This document shows, piece by piece, positions 48,902-59,689 of a DNA stretch of 64,000 nucleotides (its first letter is position 1; each line of letters opens with the position of its first letter). Under the pieces are notes generated by a model, which was given only the letters and a program-made list of their open reading frames with translations, ran no database searches and was not told the DNA's origin. The DNA is taken from the NCBI GenBank assembly GCA_039105265.1, contig JAPFFF010000048.1, forward strand, positions 744,001 through 808,000. Direction: 5' to 3'. This DNA is from Tritrichomonas musculus. Its lineage: Eukaryota; Parabasalia; Tritrichomonadida; Tritrichomonadidae. The translations under genes were made by a program, and so were the position numbers.

Positions 48902-50069
48902 TAAGAGGTATTCATGTGAGGTGACTTAACGTCTTTGATAATTTTTATAATTGCATTTTTTCAGCCAATTTAAAGTTTTGAAGACTCAGATTAAGAGAAA
49001 CAAATTTCTTACCTGTGGAGATTGTATTAAGCATGATTTTTTGAAAAAATAATGTTAAAAATTTTTTTCCTAATATCTTGATATTTTTACTCAATTTAAA
49101 ATATATGCCAGATATTTAAAATAATAAAGGTAATTTATTAGTACTATAATTTATTGTGAGACTTAAAATTTTGTTCTTTGTTTTATATGTAAAAATAATG
49201 AAGATTTTAAAATTTGAAAATGAATTTTTTTGCAAAAAAGTAGAATATTTAAAAATTCGCTCGTTAAATTTTTATATATTTTATGTATATGTTTTGGCTT
49301 AATCTGAATTATTCAGTTGAGAATGGAATATATTGGCTATGCGCTCATTTTTGAGAAATGTTGATTTTACTTTATATTATTAATTTTATTGGTGCAAAAT
49401 GCCAAAATCAAAAAAATGAGAAAAACTTTTTTTAAATATTTATGTTCTCTTGAATTAACTTTGATAACAATAATTTAATTACATTGAATAATAATAAAAA
49501 ATAAAAAAAATCATAGTTCATTAATTATAAAATGCAAAATATTAGTTATAAAATTATAATTTTTTACGATAATTTAATTCAATTCATCTGAAAAGTTTCT
49601 ATGTTTATTAATTAAATTGTAATAAAATATTGAGAGAATAAATATTTTTTCAAAAAAAAGATGATTATAAATTCAATTGATTATTTATTAATTTGTATAA
49701 AATGATCGTTCCTAAAATATTGAAAAATAATTATATCTAATCTATATATTTCTTAATTATAAAAGTTAAAAATACAAATTAATTTTAAATATAAACTAAT
49801 AATATATGTATTAACTAATTTGAATATTAATAATCACATATAATGCATATTTATTAATAAATAATTATATTTTTATATTTCTATTGAAATTATAAAAATT
49901 CAGAAGTAAAGTTATTTATACTCACAAAAATATATTAAATTCATATCTTGAAAATGGAGGCTCAAAGAATTATACAAATCATTATATAATCAAATTATAA
50001 AATATCTAAAAATATAAAATGTTTTATTTAAAATTTTATCGACGAATTCTCTACATGAATACCTCTTTA
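48902..50069 (+). mobile_element. deletion derivative of the MULE-type element
   Basis: The first roughly 495 bases match 455-945 closely; the sequence then diverges exactly where the transposase remnant begins in the first copy, and the AT-rich remainder ends with an inverted acatgaatacctctt next to TA. This is an internally replaced, non-autonomous relative with both ends present. Confidence 0.65.
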
Positions 50070-50667
50070 TCATACGGTTTTTTTATTTACATTTTAGGTT
50101 TTATCAAAAAATAGTATTCATAACATAAATTACAAAAGATTAACTGATGATAAACAGATTTGAACAAATTAAACAAAAATATAACAAAATATATTTAGAT
50201 ATTATGATGAGTAGACTGACCTATTTAAAATCTCAAAGACTAGGCTTGTTTATATGGTTAACATTTGGATTAACACAGAATGGCATGCAAATCCACTTGT
50301 GAACATCCAAATTGAGCGTTTGTAGTTTTTAGCAAAAGTGGATTGAGTGAATCCACTTCAAAATTTCTTTATTGTTTCAAATTTTTTTTTTTTTTTTTTT
50401 TTTTTTGTAAAAAAAATGAATTTATATCTTGTTATAGGTTAAACTAATCTAAAAAAAAAAAAAAATACATAACATACGCATGTAAAATCAAAAAAAATGA
50501 TAAATTACTGTTTTGCTTTTTCACCAGTATAAAAATTTTGTTGTTTATTTATAAAAAATTTTATGATAAAATTTTTTTTCATAATTTTAATTCAATTTTG
50601 AATTCACATTCAATATTTCAAAAAAAAAAAAAAAATTAAGAATTTTGTTTGATCATGAAAATTGATT
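50070..50667. other. AT-rich intergenic
   Basis: Several A and T homopolymer runs (T about 26 near 50381-50406). No gene seen. Confidence 0.45.
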
Positions 50668-50673
50668 TCATTT
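50668..50673 (+). promoter_or_regulatory. initiator TCATTT of the 50692 gene
   Basis: Matches TCAYTW, 18 bases upstream of ATGATG, and argues for the start at 50692 rather than the ATG at 50662. Confidence 0.5.
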
Positions 50674-50691
50674 ATATTTTGGTTTTTAATA

Positions 50692-51195
50692 ATGATGAAA
50701 TCTAACAGTAAAATTGGACCAGGAAGAAGATCAAATAATTTGACACGTTTCAAAAAGATCATATGGCAAGAAGAAAACAATTTTGTTGTTTTCGATATTA
50801 AAAGTAATCGAAAATTAAAAGAAAACGATGGAATTATTATTCCAATAAAAAAAGAATATAATGAAAGAATGAATCAAGAAGAAACAAATTCAATATCGAA
50901 TACATCAAATGATTCTTCAAAAGATTCTTCAATCGATTATTTCAATTGTGAGAATCAATTTCAACTTCAAAACCAAAATTTAAATATAAATATAAATCTT
51001 AATTCAAATCAAAATCAAAACCAGCATATAACAGAAATGAATGAATTTGGAATTGATTATTTTAATAATAATGTTGGAGATATCAATTTTGACGAAGAAT
51101 TTAATTGTATTGATTCAGATTTCACGATATTTAATGAAAAAGAATATTTCAATCCATCAGAATCAAATGAAGCTGACTATCCAATATTCTTTTGA
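50692..51195 (+). CDS. Asn/Gln/Ser-rich unknown protein
   Basis: 167 residues beginning MMKSNSKIGPGRRSNN. The first 60 residues are basic and compact (LTRFKKIIWQEENNFVVFDI) and could bind nucleic acid; the rest is low-complexity (NLNININLNSNQNQNQ) and ends in an acidic, aromatic tail SESNEADYPIFF. No family recognised. A decayed copy of its 3' end lies 160 bp downstream. The layout of a small basic domain plus acidic tail resembles a transcription factor, but that is inference. Confidence 0.55.
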   Translation: MMKSNSKIGPGRRSNNLTRFKKIIWQEENNFVVFDIKSNRKLKENDGIIIPIKKEYNERMNQEETNSISNTSNDSSKDSSIDYFNCENQFQLQNQNLNININLNSNQNQNQHITEMNEFGIDYFNNNVGDINFDEEFNCIDSDFTIFNEKEYFNPSESNEADYPIFF

Positions 51196-51351
51196 TATTT
51201 TAATTGTTTGTTTTTAATTTTCCTAAATCTTATATTAAATTACATTGTATTTTTTCTAATAATTTTTTTTTTGCTAATATTATTGATTCTCATTAAAATA
51301 AAGAAATTCAATTTAATTACCAAATAATCCAAATATTAAAAGATATTAATT

Positions 51352-51438
51352 GATTCAGGTTTTATGATATTTAATTAAATAAATAAAATATTTCTTTCCA
51401 TCAGAATCAAGTGAAACAGACTATCCAATATTCTTTTA
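51352..51438 (+). pseudogene. decayed duplicate of the 3' end of the 50692 gene
   Basis: gattcaggttttatgatatt and further ccatcagaatcaagtgaaac plus ctatccaatattctttt parallel 51113-51194. The copy contains an early stop after DSGFMIFN. Probably a partial tandem duplication. Confidence 0.65.
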
Positions 51439-51656
51439 AATTTTTAATATTCAAAAGTAATCAATCAGAAGAATTAATTCTAATAAGAATAGAAACAAAT
51501 GCAGAGGTCAAGTTATCAAATAATATGACAAATATATAAAAAAATCTCACCTTATTTATTATATAAAAAAAAAAAAAAGAGTATCAAAAAGCGATTAGAT
51601 TTCTAAAGCTTGAATTCTCTATTTATTGTGCATATATTCATTTTATGTTTCCAAGA

Positions 51657-51745
51657 AAATGCGATTTGTGTTAGTGATGAACATTCAGAGAAAGCATCAT
51701 TTCCAATTGAAGCTACAGATGTTGGAATTACAATTCGTCTAATTT
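51657..51745 (-). pseudogene. isolated LRR_5 repeat relic
   Basis: The minus strand reads RIVIPTSVASIGNDAFSECS then SLTQIAF, a textbook BspA-type LRR repeat, closely matching repeats in the gene at 54022-57393. No flanking frame; a leftover of a deleted BspA gene or of a dispersed duplication. Confidence 0.7.
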
Positions 51746-52003
51746 TTCTGTTTTTTTTTTTTTTTTTTGAAATAAATCACTGTATATTGTTTCAACTTTT
51801 AATAACAAGTAATAGATAACTTCAATACCATCGTTTTCTGATGCTTTTCGAATAGAAGTTTTATAAAAATAAAATGGAAATTAAGAAAAATTATATGATG
51901 TTGAATGTCATGAAAATATTTAATATTTCAAATTTTATCAATTATTCAATTACGAAATACGGTAAAAATGTTTGTTTATCAAATATTATTAATTTTGGGT
52001 GAT

Positions 52004-52839
52004 TCAAATCATTTCGTCATTAAAAATATTTGTTGGAAAAATGATTTTCTCCTTAATTTCTTCTTCCTTTGATTTTAATAAAAGACTGAAAAGTTTATTA
52101 TATTCATAAAAGCATAAATAGAAAAATCCTTGATCTTTAATATAGTCAGTTTGAAAATATGAATAATTATGATATTTCAAAATATTAGAAATAATTTCTT
52201 CTTTCGTTCTTGCTGATTCCATTTCTCGTTTTAAAATAAAATTGTTTTCAATGTATCCTGTGAAATCGTTGTGATGACATTTGATTGATTCAAATAAACA
52301 GATTAAAAAACTGTTTTTTATTTCTTCTTTTGGTCTATTATTATTCATCAATTTGGGTGGTTTAATTTCATTTGATTCAAGAAGATGAATAAGTTCTGCA
52401 TTTTTCGAATGAATTGAATAAAGCCACAATGATGGCGTTAATTCAACGTTGTTCCTAAATAAAGTGTGTCCACTATTAGGAAAGTTAAAATTGTGAAAAC
52501 TCATTCAATATTTCTATGAGCTTATTCAAAAAATACGTTCTTAATTGTAGACGCACTTTAAATATCGAAAAATTTGAATCGAACCAAAGAATGCTGAATA
52601 TTCAATAAGTGTCGTGTTCTTATTATCACTTAAAAACGAATTGGTCTCAAAAATTGACCGTTTAATTCACTTGAAACTGAAATATTATGACGGTTTATAT
52701 ATGTAATGAATTCTTCAACTGAGTCATTTCGAATCAGAGAACAAATGTGCGATTCATTCTCGCCTTCATGACGCTTTTCTTCATAATTTTCAAATGCTGT
52801 TACATTGTTTGATAAAATATCTTCTTTAATTGATTTCAT
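52004..52839 (-). pseudogene. broken DUF3447/ankyrin-type gene
   Basis: The N-terminal piece (52630-52839: ENESHICSLIRNDSVEEFIT) and the later piece (52004-52504: LTPSLWLYSIHSKNAELIHL and FESIKCHHNDFTGYIENNF) are in different frames; the joining stretch still encodes EYSAFFGSIQIFRYLK. The same order of motifs occurs at 59690-60600. This is the DUF3447 layout common in trichomonads. A frameshift between the pieces and a truncated 3' end without ankyrin repeats show it is inactive. Confidence 0.65.
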
Positions 52840-53193
52840 TTCTTCTTCGCCTTTAAATTTGTTCTAGTATTTGCATTTCGCTTCATATCAATTTTAATAT
52901 TTCTGTAATAAATTGAAAATACAATTGAATCAGAATAAAACATTCAATATTTCTAAAGATTGTTTTTTTTGAATAATTTATAATCGTAACGTTTGAAATC
53001 AACTTACCCCAAATCGATTTAATAGATATTTATTTTCACATAAGTATTTCTAAAAAATAAATAAATAATAAAAAAAAAAAAACAAGAAAACTAACGCGCG
53101 ATATAATCATAAATCATTTAATAAACTATAATCATTGAACATACATAAATGTTTATTGTATTTTGAAATTCAATTAATAATTAATAGCATTTA
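52840..53193. other. intergenic
   Basis: AT-rich; nothing supported before the hairpin cluster. Confidence 0.4.
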
Positions 53194-53230
53194 ATGACAA
53201 CTTTTTGAGCAAAGCTCAAAAAATTGTCAT
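53194..53230. repeat. palindromic hairpin, family member 2
   Basis: atgacaactttttgagc, loop aaa, gctcaaaaaattgtcat: 16 of 17 positions pair. The outer stem differs from the other members but still pairs, i.e. compensatory change. Confidence 0.7.
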
Positions 53231-53326
53231 TCTTGAGATCTATTAGGTATAATATTTCATTTGTTTTCTTCATTGAAGTTGATTTATGTAAGTTTTGAAA
53301 AGAAATCAAATTTGAAAATAATAAAA

Positions 53327-53359
53327 GGCCACTTTTTGAGCTTCGCTCAAAAAGTGTCC
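53327..53359. repeat. palindromic hairpin, family member 3
   Basis: ggccactttttgagc, loop ttc, gctcaaaaagtgtcc: 14 of 15 positions pair. Confidence 0.7.
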
Positions 53360-53446
53360 AAGCATAAGATTCATTTCGGATATGTAATAACTTGGGTATA
53401 GCTGGTTTTGATATTTGAATATCTGATTTGAGGAAATTGCAAGAAA

Positions 53447-53479
53447 CGCCACTTTTTGAGCTTCGCTCAAAAAGTGTCT
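53447..53479. repeat. palindromic hairpin, family member 4
   Basis: Core cactttttgagc, loop ttc, gctcaaaaagtg, 120 bp after member 3 and nearly identical to it. Confidence 0.7.
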
Positions 53480-54021
53480 ATGCTTTAGATAATAATGGCG
53501 TAATAATATATTTTTCTTTCAAGAACATTGTTCTATTTTAAGCAAGTATTCTATAAAAACAAACGATTAAAATAAATAGAAAAATAATTGAGGGTCAATT
53601 TGGTTTCTCTTGTCATAAACATTTTGCATCAAAAAGCTATTTTATTTTTTATCTTAAAGAAAAAGTTATGTTTTATTTTTTGCTCCAAGAAAAAGTTCAT
53701 GATTATTTTTCACTCTATCAAATTGGGGAAACTTTTTGCCCGAAAAAAAATCATAATAAACAAAAAAAAATTAAATATACTATATGATATGGAAAAAAAA
53801 AAAAAAAAATTAGAGAGAAAAAAAAAAATGAAAACAATTCTTCATCTGTTTATTGGAAATAATATTATTTTTACTATAGAATTTAATTGCTTTGAGATAG
53901 CAAATCATATTCTATCTGCTGTAACATTTGAATCAATTTATGAATTTTATGCATTTTTGTCAGTACTTTTTGTGATTTAAGTGAATGAATTTATGAATTT
54001 CTTACTTTTTAAGGTAATAAA
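53480..54021. other. AT-rich intergenic 3' of the BspA/BTB gene
   Basis: Contains A-rich runs and rightward frames that are low complexity; not supported as genes. Confidence 0.45.
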
Positions 54022-57000
54022 TTATATTCGATATATCGTAGCATTGGAATTAATTGAAAGATTATTGGTATTTATTCTTGATGGAATTGTGATTTGTGTA
54101 AGTGATGTACAAGAAGAGAAAGCACTACTTCCAATAGAGGTTACAGAAGAAGGGATTTCTATTTTTACAAGTGATGTGCATGATTTGAAAGCATTTTCTC
54201 CAATAGATGTTACAGAAGGAGGAATCAATACTTGTGTGAGTGATGTACAATTATAGAAAGCATAATTATCAATGATTTTAACAGAAGAAGGGATTTCTAT
54301 TTTTACAAGTGATGTGCATGATTGGAAAGCACATTCTCCAATAGATGTTACAGAAGGAGGAATCAATACTTGTGTGAGTGATGTACAATCATAGAAAGTA
54401 TCATGCTCGATTACAGTTACAGATGAAGGAATCGTTATTCGTGTAAGTGATTTACAGTGAGATAAAGCATAATTTCCAATAGAAGTTACAGAAGAAGGAA
54501 TTTCTATTTGTGTAAGTGATGTACAACTATTGAAAGCATTATTTCCAATAGAAGTTACAGAAGAAGGATGCTCAAAGTTTATTTTTTTTAAGGATGTGCA
54601 ACTACAAAAAGTACGATTGCCAATTTTATCTAAAGAAGAAGGAATGAATAGTTCAATTAATGATGAACAATTTTGAAAAGAACCATCACTTGAGTCATTG
54701 GCATCATTTGGTGTTCTTTTTACATTTGAATCAAATCTAACATAATTTATATCTTTGTTGTTATAAAAATACTTATCAGTTGTTTTCAATTGAGTATAAA
54801 ATATACCAATTTTGATTTTTGAAGAATTATTTTGCTTAAGGCTAACGACTTTTTGATAAATATTTGAGAAATTCGATGATGGATATTGAATTTCAAATAT
54901 AATTTCTGAACATTCACTAATATATGATGTTAGTTCTGATGAATTGAGAAAGTTTGTTTGATATAAAATTTCAGTTATATTGTATGAAATAAAAATTTGA
55001 GCGTTTGTTTTCAATTTGCTATCTCTTGTCGTTGAAATTGTATAATGTTCCAATGAAGGGGATTTGTTGAATTTATTAAATTGTATCTGAGTATAAAATG
55101 GATTGATCGTTAATCGATCAAGTTTTGAGCAACCATCAAAACAATTTTCACCAATAGATTTTACTGACGCTGGAATTGCGATTTCTTTTAATGAAGAGCA
55201 ATTCTGGAATGAACAATCTCCAATTTTGGTAACTTTTTCTGGAATTTTTATCTGCGTTAATGAAGAGCAATTTTGGAACGATGAAGCTTCTATTGCAATC
55301 GTATCTATACTTAATTCTAAAACTGATAGATTACTGAATTCATAAAATGATTTTTCTGGAATTACATTGATTGATTTTGCAACTTTACATATATTTATAA
55401 TTTTGTTCCATTTGTTTTTTTGTTCAAAATAGCTTTTATCGTTAATTGTGACTGAAACTTTCATCTTTTGTTCATTTTGCGCTTTGATATCTGAAAATAT
55501 TTTCATAATTTGCTCAAAATCATTGAATGGATATTCAATTTCAACCACAAAATCATTAAATGCCATGACACAGTTAGTTAAACATGAATCTAATTGACCT
55601 TTTTGATACAAATTATCAACATTGTCCTTTGTTAATGTGAACTTTGTTTGATTGTTTTCATACTTTCTTAAAAAGTCCACTATTTGATAGTAATCGTATG
55701 AATCAGGAATTGAACTTATGTTTAATAACAGTCTAGCTCTTAACAATTCATTTTCATTCTTTTGTTCATTTTCATTTTTATATAATCCTTTTATGAAGTT
55801 GTCTTTTGATTTATCATCAAATCTACGAAATTGACCAAATGTTATTGATTCCAAAAACATTTCTTGATATTTAATAATATCAGCATTATTAATATATTCT
55901 TCTTGTTCAAAATAACTTTTATCGTTAATTGTGACTGAAACTTTCATATTATGGTACTTTTGCGTTTTGAAGTCTGATAATATTTTCATTTTTTGTTCAA
56001 ATTTATTGCATGGATATTCAATTTCAACTACTATTTCATTAGATATATTGACACATTTGGTTAAGCATGAATCCAATTGTTCATTTTGATTCAAATCTTC
56101 AATTATATCATTCGTTACTTTAATTTTTGAATGATTTTTTACTTCTCCTTTGAAAATTAGAATGATTTGAATATTCTCATATGATTCAGGTATAGAAATG
56201 CAATCTAGTATTACTTTAGCATGCAATAATTCTTCTTTATTTTTTTGTTCAATTTTAACTAACTCTGTTTTGAAATGTTCTTTCAATTTATCATCAAATT
56301 TACGAAATTGGCCAAATGTTATTGTTTCCAAAATCATCCGATGATATTTTTTAACAGCAGCATTATCAATGAATTCTTCTTGTTTCGTACAAATTTGTTT
56401 AAATTGATCTTGAATAGATTTCATTTTGTCATCAACATTGTTTTTGATTTTATTGACATCGGATGAAAAAATGTCAATTCTTTTTTGGTTTTCAATTTCA
56501 TTTTGTTTTTGTTTTTCTTCTTCTTGTTTTTTCATTTCTTTCAATTCTTCAAGTTGTTGCTTAAATGTTTCTTTCATTTGTTCAAACATCTTTGAATACT
56601 CTTCTTTTTGTTTGGTAATTTCACTGGTCAAATATTTAACGGTTTTGGTCAATGTTTTATTTATCAAATTAAAATCAAATTTATCAGAATAATTTTCAAT
56701 TAAACGGTCAACAACTTCAATTTTTTGTTCTTCAAAATCAATAATGCTAAATAAAACAGATGCTGGCTTTCCATATTTATCTAGACAATTAAATAAAAAT
56801 GTGATCACATCATTTTTTATTTCTTCTTTTATTTGTTGTTGCTTGTAAAAAAGTGTTAAGATACGATATAAAATAGGAATAGGAAGTTTTAACATTTCTT
56901 CTTTTTGAATAAAATTATGGAGATTATTTGATATAAATTTTTCTTCTTTTGATGTATCAAAAAATGAATTATTATTATTTTTATTCTCCATTTCATCTAT

Positions 57001-57393
57001 TTTGAAGAAAAGTGTTTCAAAAATAAGATCTTCTGAATAATCTTTAATAATTTGATCTGTAATTCGTATTAATTCATTGTATTCAAATTTATGAGCTAAG
57101 TATTGAAGTTGTATAATTGATGATTTATTTATTGAACATTGTTCATTTTGGCAACTTGATATAAAAGCATTAATAGACTCATCAGAAAGTTTAACAAAAT
57201 CTTCTTTTTCATCGATAAGCTCAATATATTGTTCTTCTCGGAATTGATCTTGATTTTTGTAAAAATAATTTGAATTAATTTTTAATAAATCAAAGTTAAC
57301 TGGATACTGTTTATTGTGATAAACAAAATATTTTTTATCTCTTATTACTTGATTTGTAGCATGGATAGAAAAACTAGAATTATTTGCTTTCAT
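54022..57393 (-). CDS. BTB-like plus BspA-type LRR protein
   Basis: 1123 residues from the ATG at 57393; an in-frame ATG at 57480 would add a hydrophobic stretch derived from AT-rich leader. Order: BTB/POZ-like N-terminus (VYHNKQYPVNFDLLKINSNY, about 1-110) with helical BACK-like follow-on; Glu/Lys/Gln coiled coil (about 265-345); a module from ITFGQFRKFDDK to MKVSVTINDKSYFEQ present twice in tandem (about 358-490 and 516-650); LRR_5 repeats (about 688-760), a linker, then LRR repeats to the end (about 930-1115). No signal peptide or membrane helix, so unlike the 39011 protein it is probably intracellular. Role unknown; BTB proteins often dimerise and recruit ubiquitin ligases. Confidence 0.8.
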   Translation of the reverse strand: MKANNSSFSIHATNQVIRDKKYFVYHNKQYPVNFDLLKINSNYFYKNQDQFREEQYIELIDEKEDFVKLSDESINAFISSCQNEQCSINKSSIIQLQYLAHKFEYNELIRITDQIIKDYSEDLIFETLFFKIDEMENKNNNNSFFDTSKEEKFISNNLHNFIQKEEMLKLPIPILYRILTLFYKQQQIKEEIKNDVITFLFNCLDKYGKPASVLFSIIDFEEQKIEVVDRLIENYSDKFDFNLINKTLTKTVKYLTSEITKQKEEYSKMFEQMKETFKQQLEELKEMKKQEEEKQKQNEIENQKRIDIFSSDVNKIKNNVDDKMKSIQDQFKQICTKQEEFIDNAAVKKYHRMILETITFGQFRKFDDKLKEHFKTELVKIEQKNKEELLHAKVILDCISIPESYENIQIILIFKGEVKNHSKIKVTNDIIEDLNQNEQLDSCLTKCVNISNEIVVEIEYPCNKFEQKMKILSDFKTQKYHNMKVSVTINDKSYFEQEEYINNADIIKYQEMFLESITFGQFRRFDDKSKDNFIKGLYKNENEQKNENELLRARLLLNISSIPDSYDYYQIVDFLRKYENNQTKFTLTKDNVDNLYQKGQLDSCLTNCVMAFNDFVVEIEYPFNDFEQIMKIFSDIKAQNEQKMKVSVTINDKSYFEQKNKWNKIINICKVAKSINVIPEKSFYEFSNLSVLELSIDTIAIEASSFQNCSSLTQIKIPEKVTKIGDCSFQNCSSLKEIAIPASVKSIGENCFDGCSKLDRLTINPFYTQIQFNKFNKSPSLEHYTISTTRDSKLKTNAQIFISYNITEILYQTNFLNSSELTSYISECSEIIFEIQYPSSNFSNIYQKVVSLKQNNSSKIKIGIFYTQLKTTDKYFYNNKDINYVRFDSNVKRTPNDANDSSDGSFQNCSSLIELFIPSSLDKIGNRTFCSCTSLKKINFEHPSSVTSIGNNAFNSCTSLTQIEIPSSVTSIGNYALSHCKSLTRITIPSSVTVIEHDTFYDCTSLTQVLIPPSVTSIGECAFQSCTSLVKIEIPSSVKIIDNYAFYNCTSLTQVLIPPSVTSIGENAFKSCTSLVKIEIPSSVTSIGSSAFSSCTSLTQITIPSRINTNNLSINSNATIYRI

Positions 57394-57408
57394 GAACAAA
57401 TAAATTAT

Positions 57409-57431
57409 AAAGTGGGGAAATGGCACTTTTA
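57409..57431. repeat. 23-bp motif upstream of the BTB/LRR gene, copy 1
   Basis: aaagtggggaaatggc followed by actttta, with AAAGTG/CACTTT inverted edges. It lies 16 bases upstream of the ATG and could be a promoter element. The same 23 bases recur at 57699. Confidence 0.5.
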
Positions 57432-57698
57432 TATATATTATAATAATTATAATTAAAGAAAAATTGAAAACTATATACAAAATTCAAAAATTGAAATTTT
57501 CATCAATTTACCATAATAGTATGAATATAATTTTTTATAAAAATTATTATACTAACATAAATAATATTTAGATATTAAATCAAATAATTAATTTAATAAT
57601 AATAACCAAAATATTAGAATAAATCAAGAATACTAATATATTAATTGAAACCTTATTTAAAAAGGTAGAATGATCAATTCAATTTTGTTAGAAATTAC

Positions 57699-57721
57699 AA
57701 AGTGGGGAAATGGCACTTTTA
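57699..57721. repeat. 23-bp motif, copy 2
   Basis: Identical to 57409-57431, 290 bp further upstream of the same gene. Confidence 0.6.
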
Positions 57722-57740
57722 TAAAAAAAATGAAAAAATA

Positions 57741-58936
57741 TAGGTGGGCCACCAATGAATTTTTAAAATTTTTGCACCATTGGATAGATTACATATAATA
57801 ATAAAATATAATATTAATTATAGTTCATAATTTTGAATATAACAATTGAAACATGATATAAAAATTCGTTTTGAAAAAGTTAGAAATAATTAATTATTCG
57901 ATTATAATGATTTTTAAAATTTATTAGTATATGATTTATTATAAAATATTTAAAATATTATTTACTATTATATTTATGTTTATAATATTATATTAAATAT
58001 ATATTATGTTTATATCTATTTAAATCGCTATATTTATAATTTTATTGAAACTTTTTTTTTTTTTGAAATTTTAAAAATTCAAATAAATATAAAAATATTT
58101 TTATTTTGATTATCTTTGCTTTTTAAATTTATATTGAAATATCTCATTTGTATATATTATTAATATATAATTATATTATGAAATAATAATATTAATATAG
58201 ATTACTTAAATTTTAAATTAAGATATAGTTTTTTCTAAAAATCTCAAAATTTCAATAAGGGAAAAAATATAAAAAATAATTGAAAGCTATTTTTATAAAT
58301 TGAGAGAAAATTGAATAAAAAAAAGCTGATTTTAATTTTTTATGATTTTTTAATAAATGTCCAATATTCTAGGATATATATCTGATCTTAATTTACCTTT
58401 ATTTATACCAAATTTATTGTTCGACCGTTTATAATTTCTTACCAAGTAGCTCCAAAATTGAATCATTCCGTTAACTAATTCAACTTTTTGAATATGTTTT
58501 TCCAACTAACGTTTATCTTTGAAGTTATGTTATAACTAACTATATCAATAAAAAACCTGGGCGATGAAGAAACTAAATATCAAAAAAGAAAACATTCAAT
58601 TTTTTTATATACTTCTGAAAATTAAAAATACCATTTTTTTTGACTTTTTAGAGAAATCTATTAATTATTTTATATTGTTTCCAGATCATTCTTGATGTAT
58701 GACATAGATAATATCATAAAATAATAGAAATATGTATTTTCATTCATTTGAACTTGTGATATTGCATATCATGTATTAAAAAAAAAGTTGATGAATATTA
58801 GTTCAAAACTTAATTTAACAACTGCATCCTATCATATATGTGTTATATAAATATATATTATGAAATTGCTGAATATTTCTTAAAATTCGAAGAAAAAAAG
58901 AACTTTTTTAAAGTCAAAAAAAAAGTGGCCCACCTA
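57741..58936. mobile_element. putative AT-rich inverted-repeat element, about 1.2 kb
   Basis: taggtgggccac and gtggcccaccta, GC-rich motifs in an otherwise very AT-rich region, form perfect 12-bp inverted ends preceded and followed by at. TA is part of the motif. No coding content between them. May be a MITE-type element; short ends make this uncertain. Confidence 0.4.
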
Positions 58937-59689
58937 TGAAAAAATTGATTTTCCATCAATTTCCAATCTATGAAAAAAATTACTGTTGAATAATTGATAG
59001 CTATAAAATGGTAGTCTTTTTCCACATCAGATTATTAACGCATTTTTTGTATAGCATTTTTTTATCTAAAAAATAATCCAAATGTGAAAGAAGAGGAAAT
59101 AATTAAAAGTTTAATCATAAATATAAAGTATAAGTTACAAATATCTTTTTTTATTTCCAAATTTTCAATTTTTTTGAAATAATCATATTTTTTAATCTTC
59201 AAATTGAAAAAAATAGATTATATATCGATTCTCAAAAAGTTTTTAACCAAAATTTTTTCTATTTGAAATCATTTTATAAGAATTGATAGCAAAGCATATA
59301 TGTATACATATATTAACAAAATAAAGAAAACCCATGCTATAATCCTTGATTTCTTGAACAATGACGAAAATGATTTCAATACGTTTATTGAAAATATATA
59401 TCAATATAAAATGTTAGAAAATAGGCAAGAGCTTAAATAAATATTATATTTGATTTCAAGAATATCTGCTAATCACAATAGGACAGCTTCTTTTTTTTTC
59501 AAAAATTGAATTAATCCTGTTGCATTTCAAGATTGAAATAAAACGTAGTTTTACAAATATAGAAATATTCAATATTTTTGATGGATGCAAAAAGATTCTC
59601 CTTTTTTTATTTAAAGAAAAATAATAATTCCAGATCGGTTTCTTTTCAAAATTATTACTAACAATAAGCATAAAAGAAAAGGTTATCCA
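58937..59689. other. AT-rich intergenic
   Basis: Nothing supported; a leftward 71-codon frame at 59456-59671 is low in information. Confidence 0.4.

Noticed and set aside
53588-54256. Rightward frames near the end of the BTB-LRR gene
   Set aside because: The first is low-complexity AT DNA; the second is antisense to the LRR repeats.
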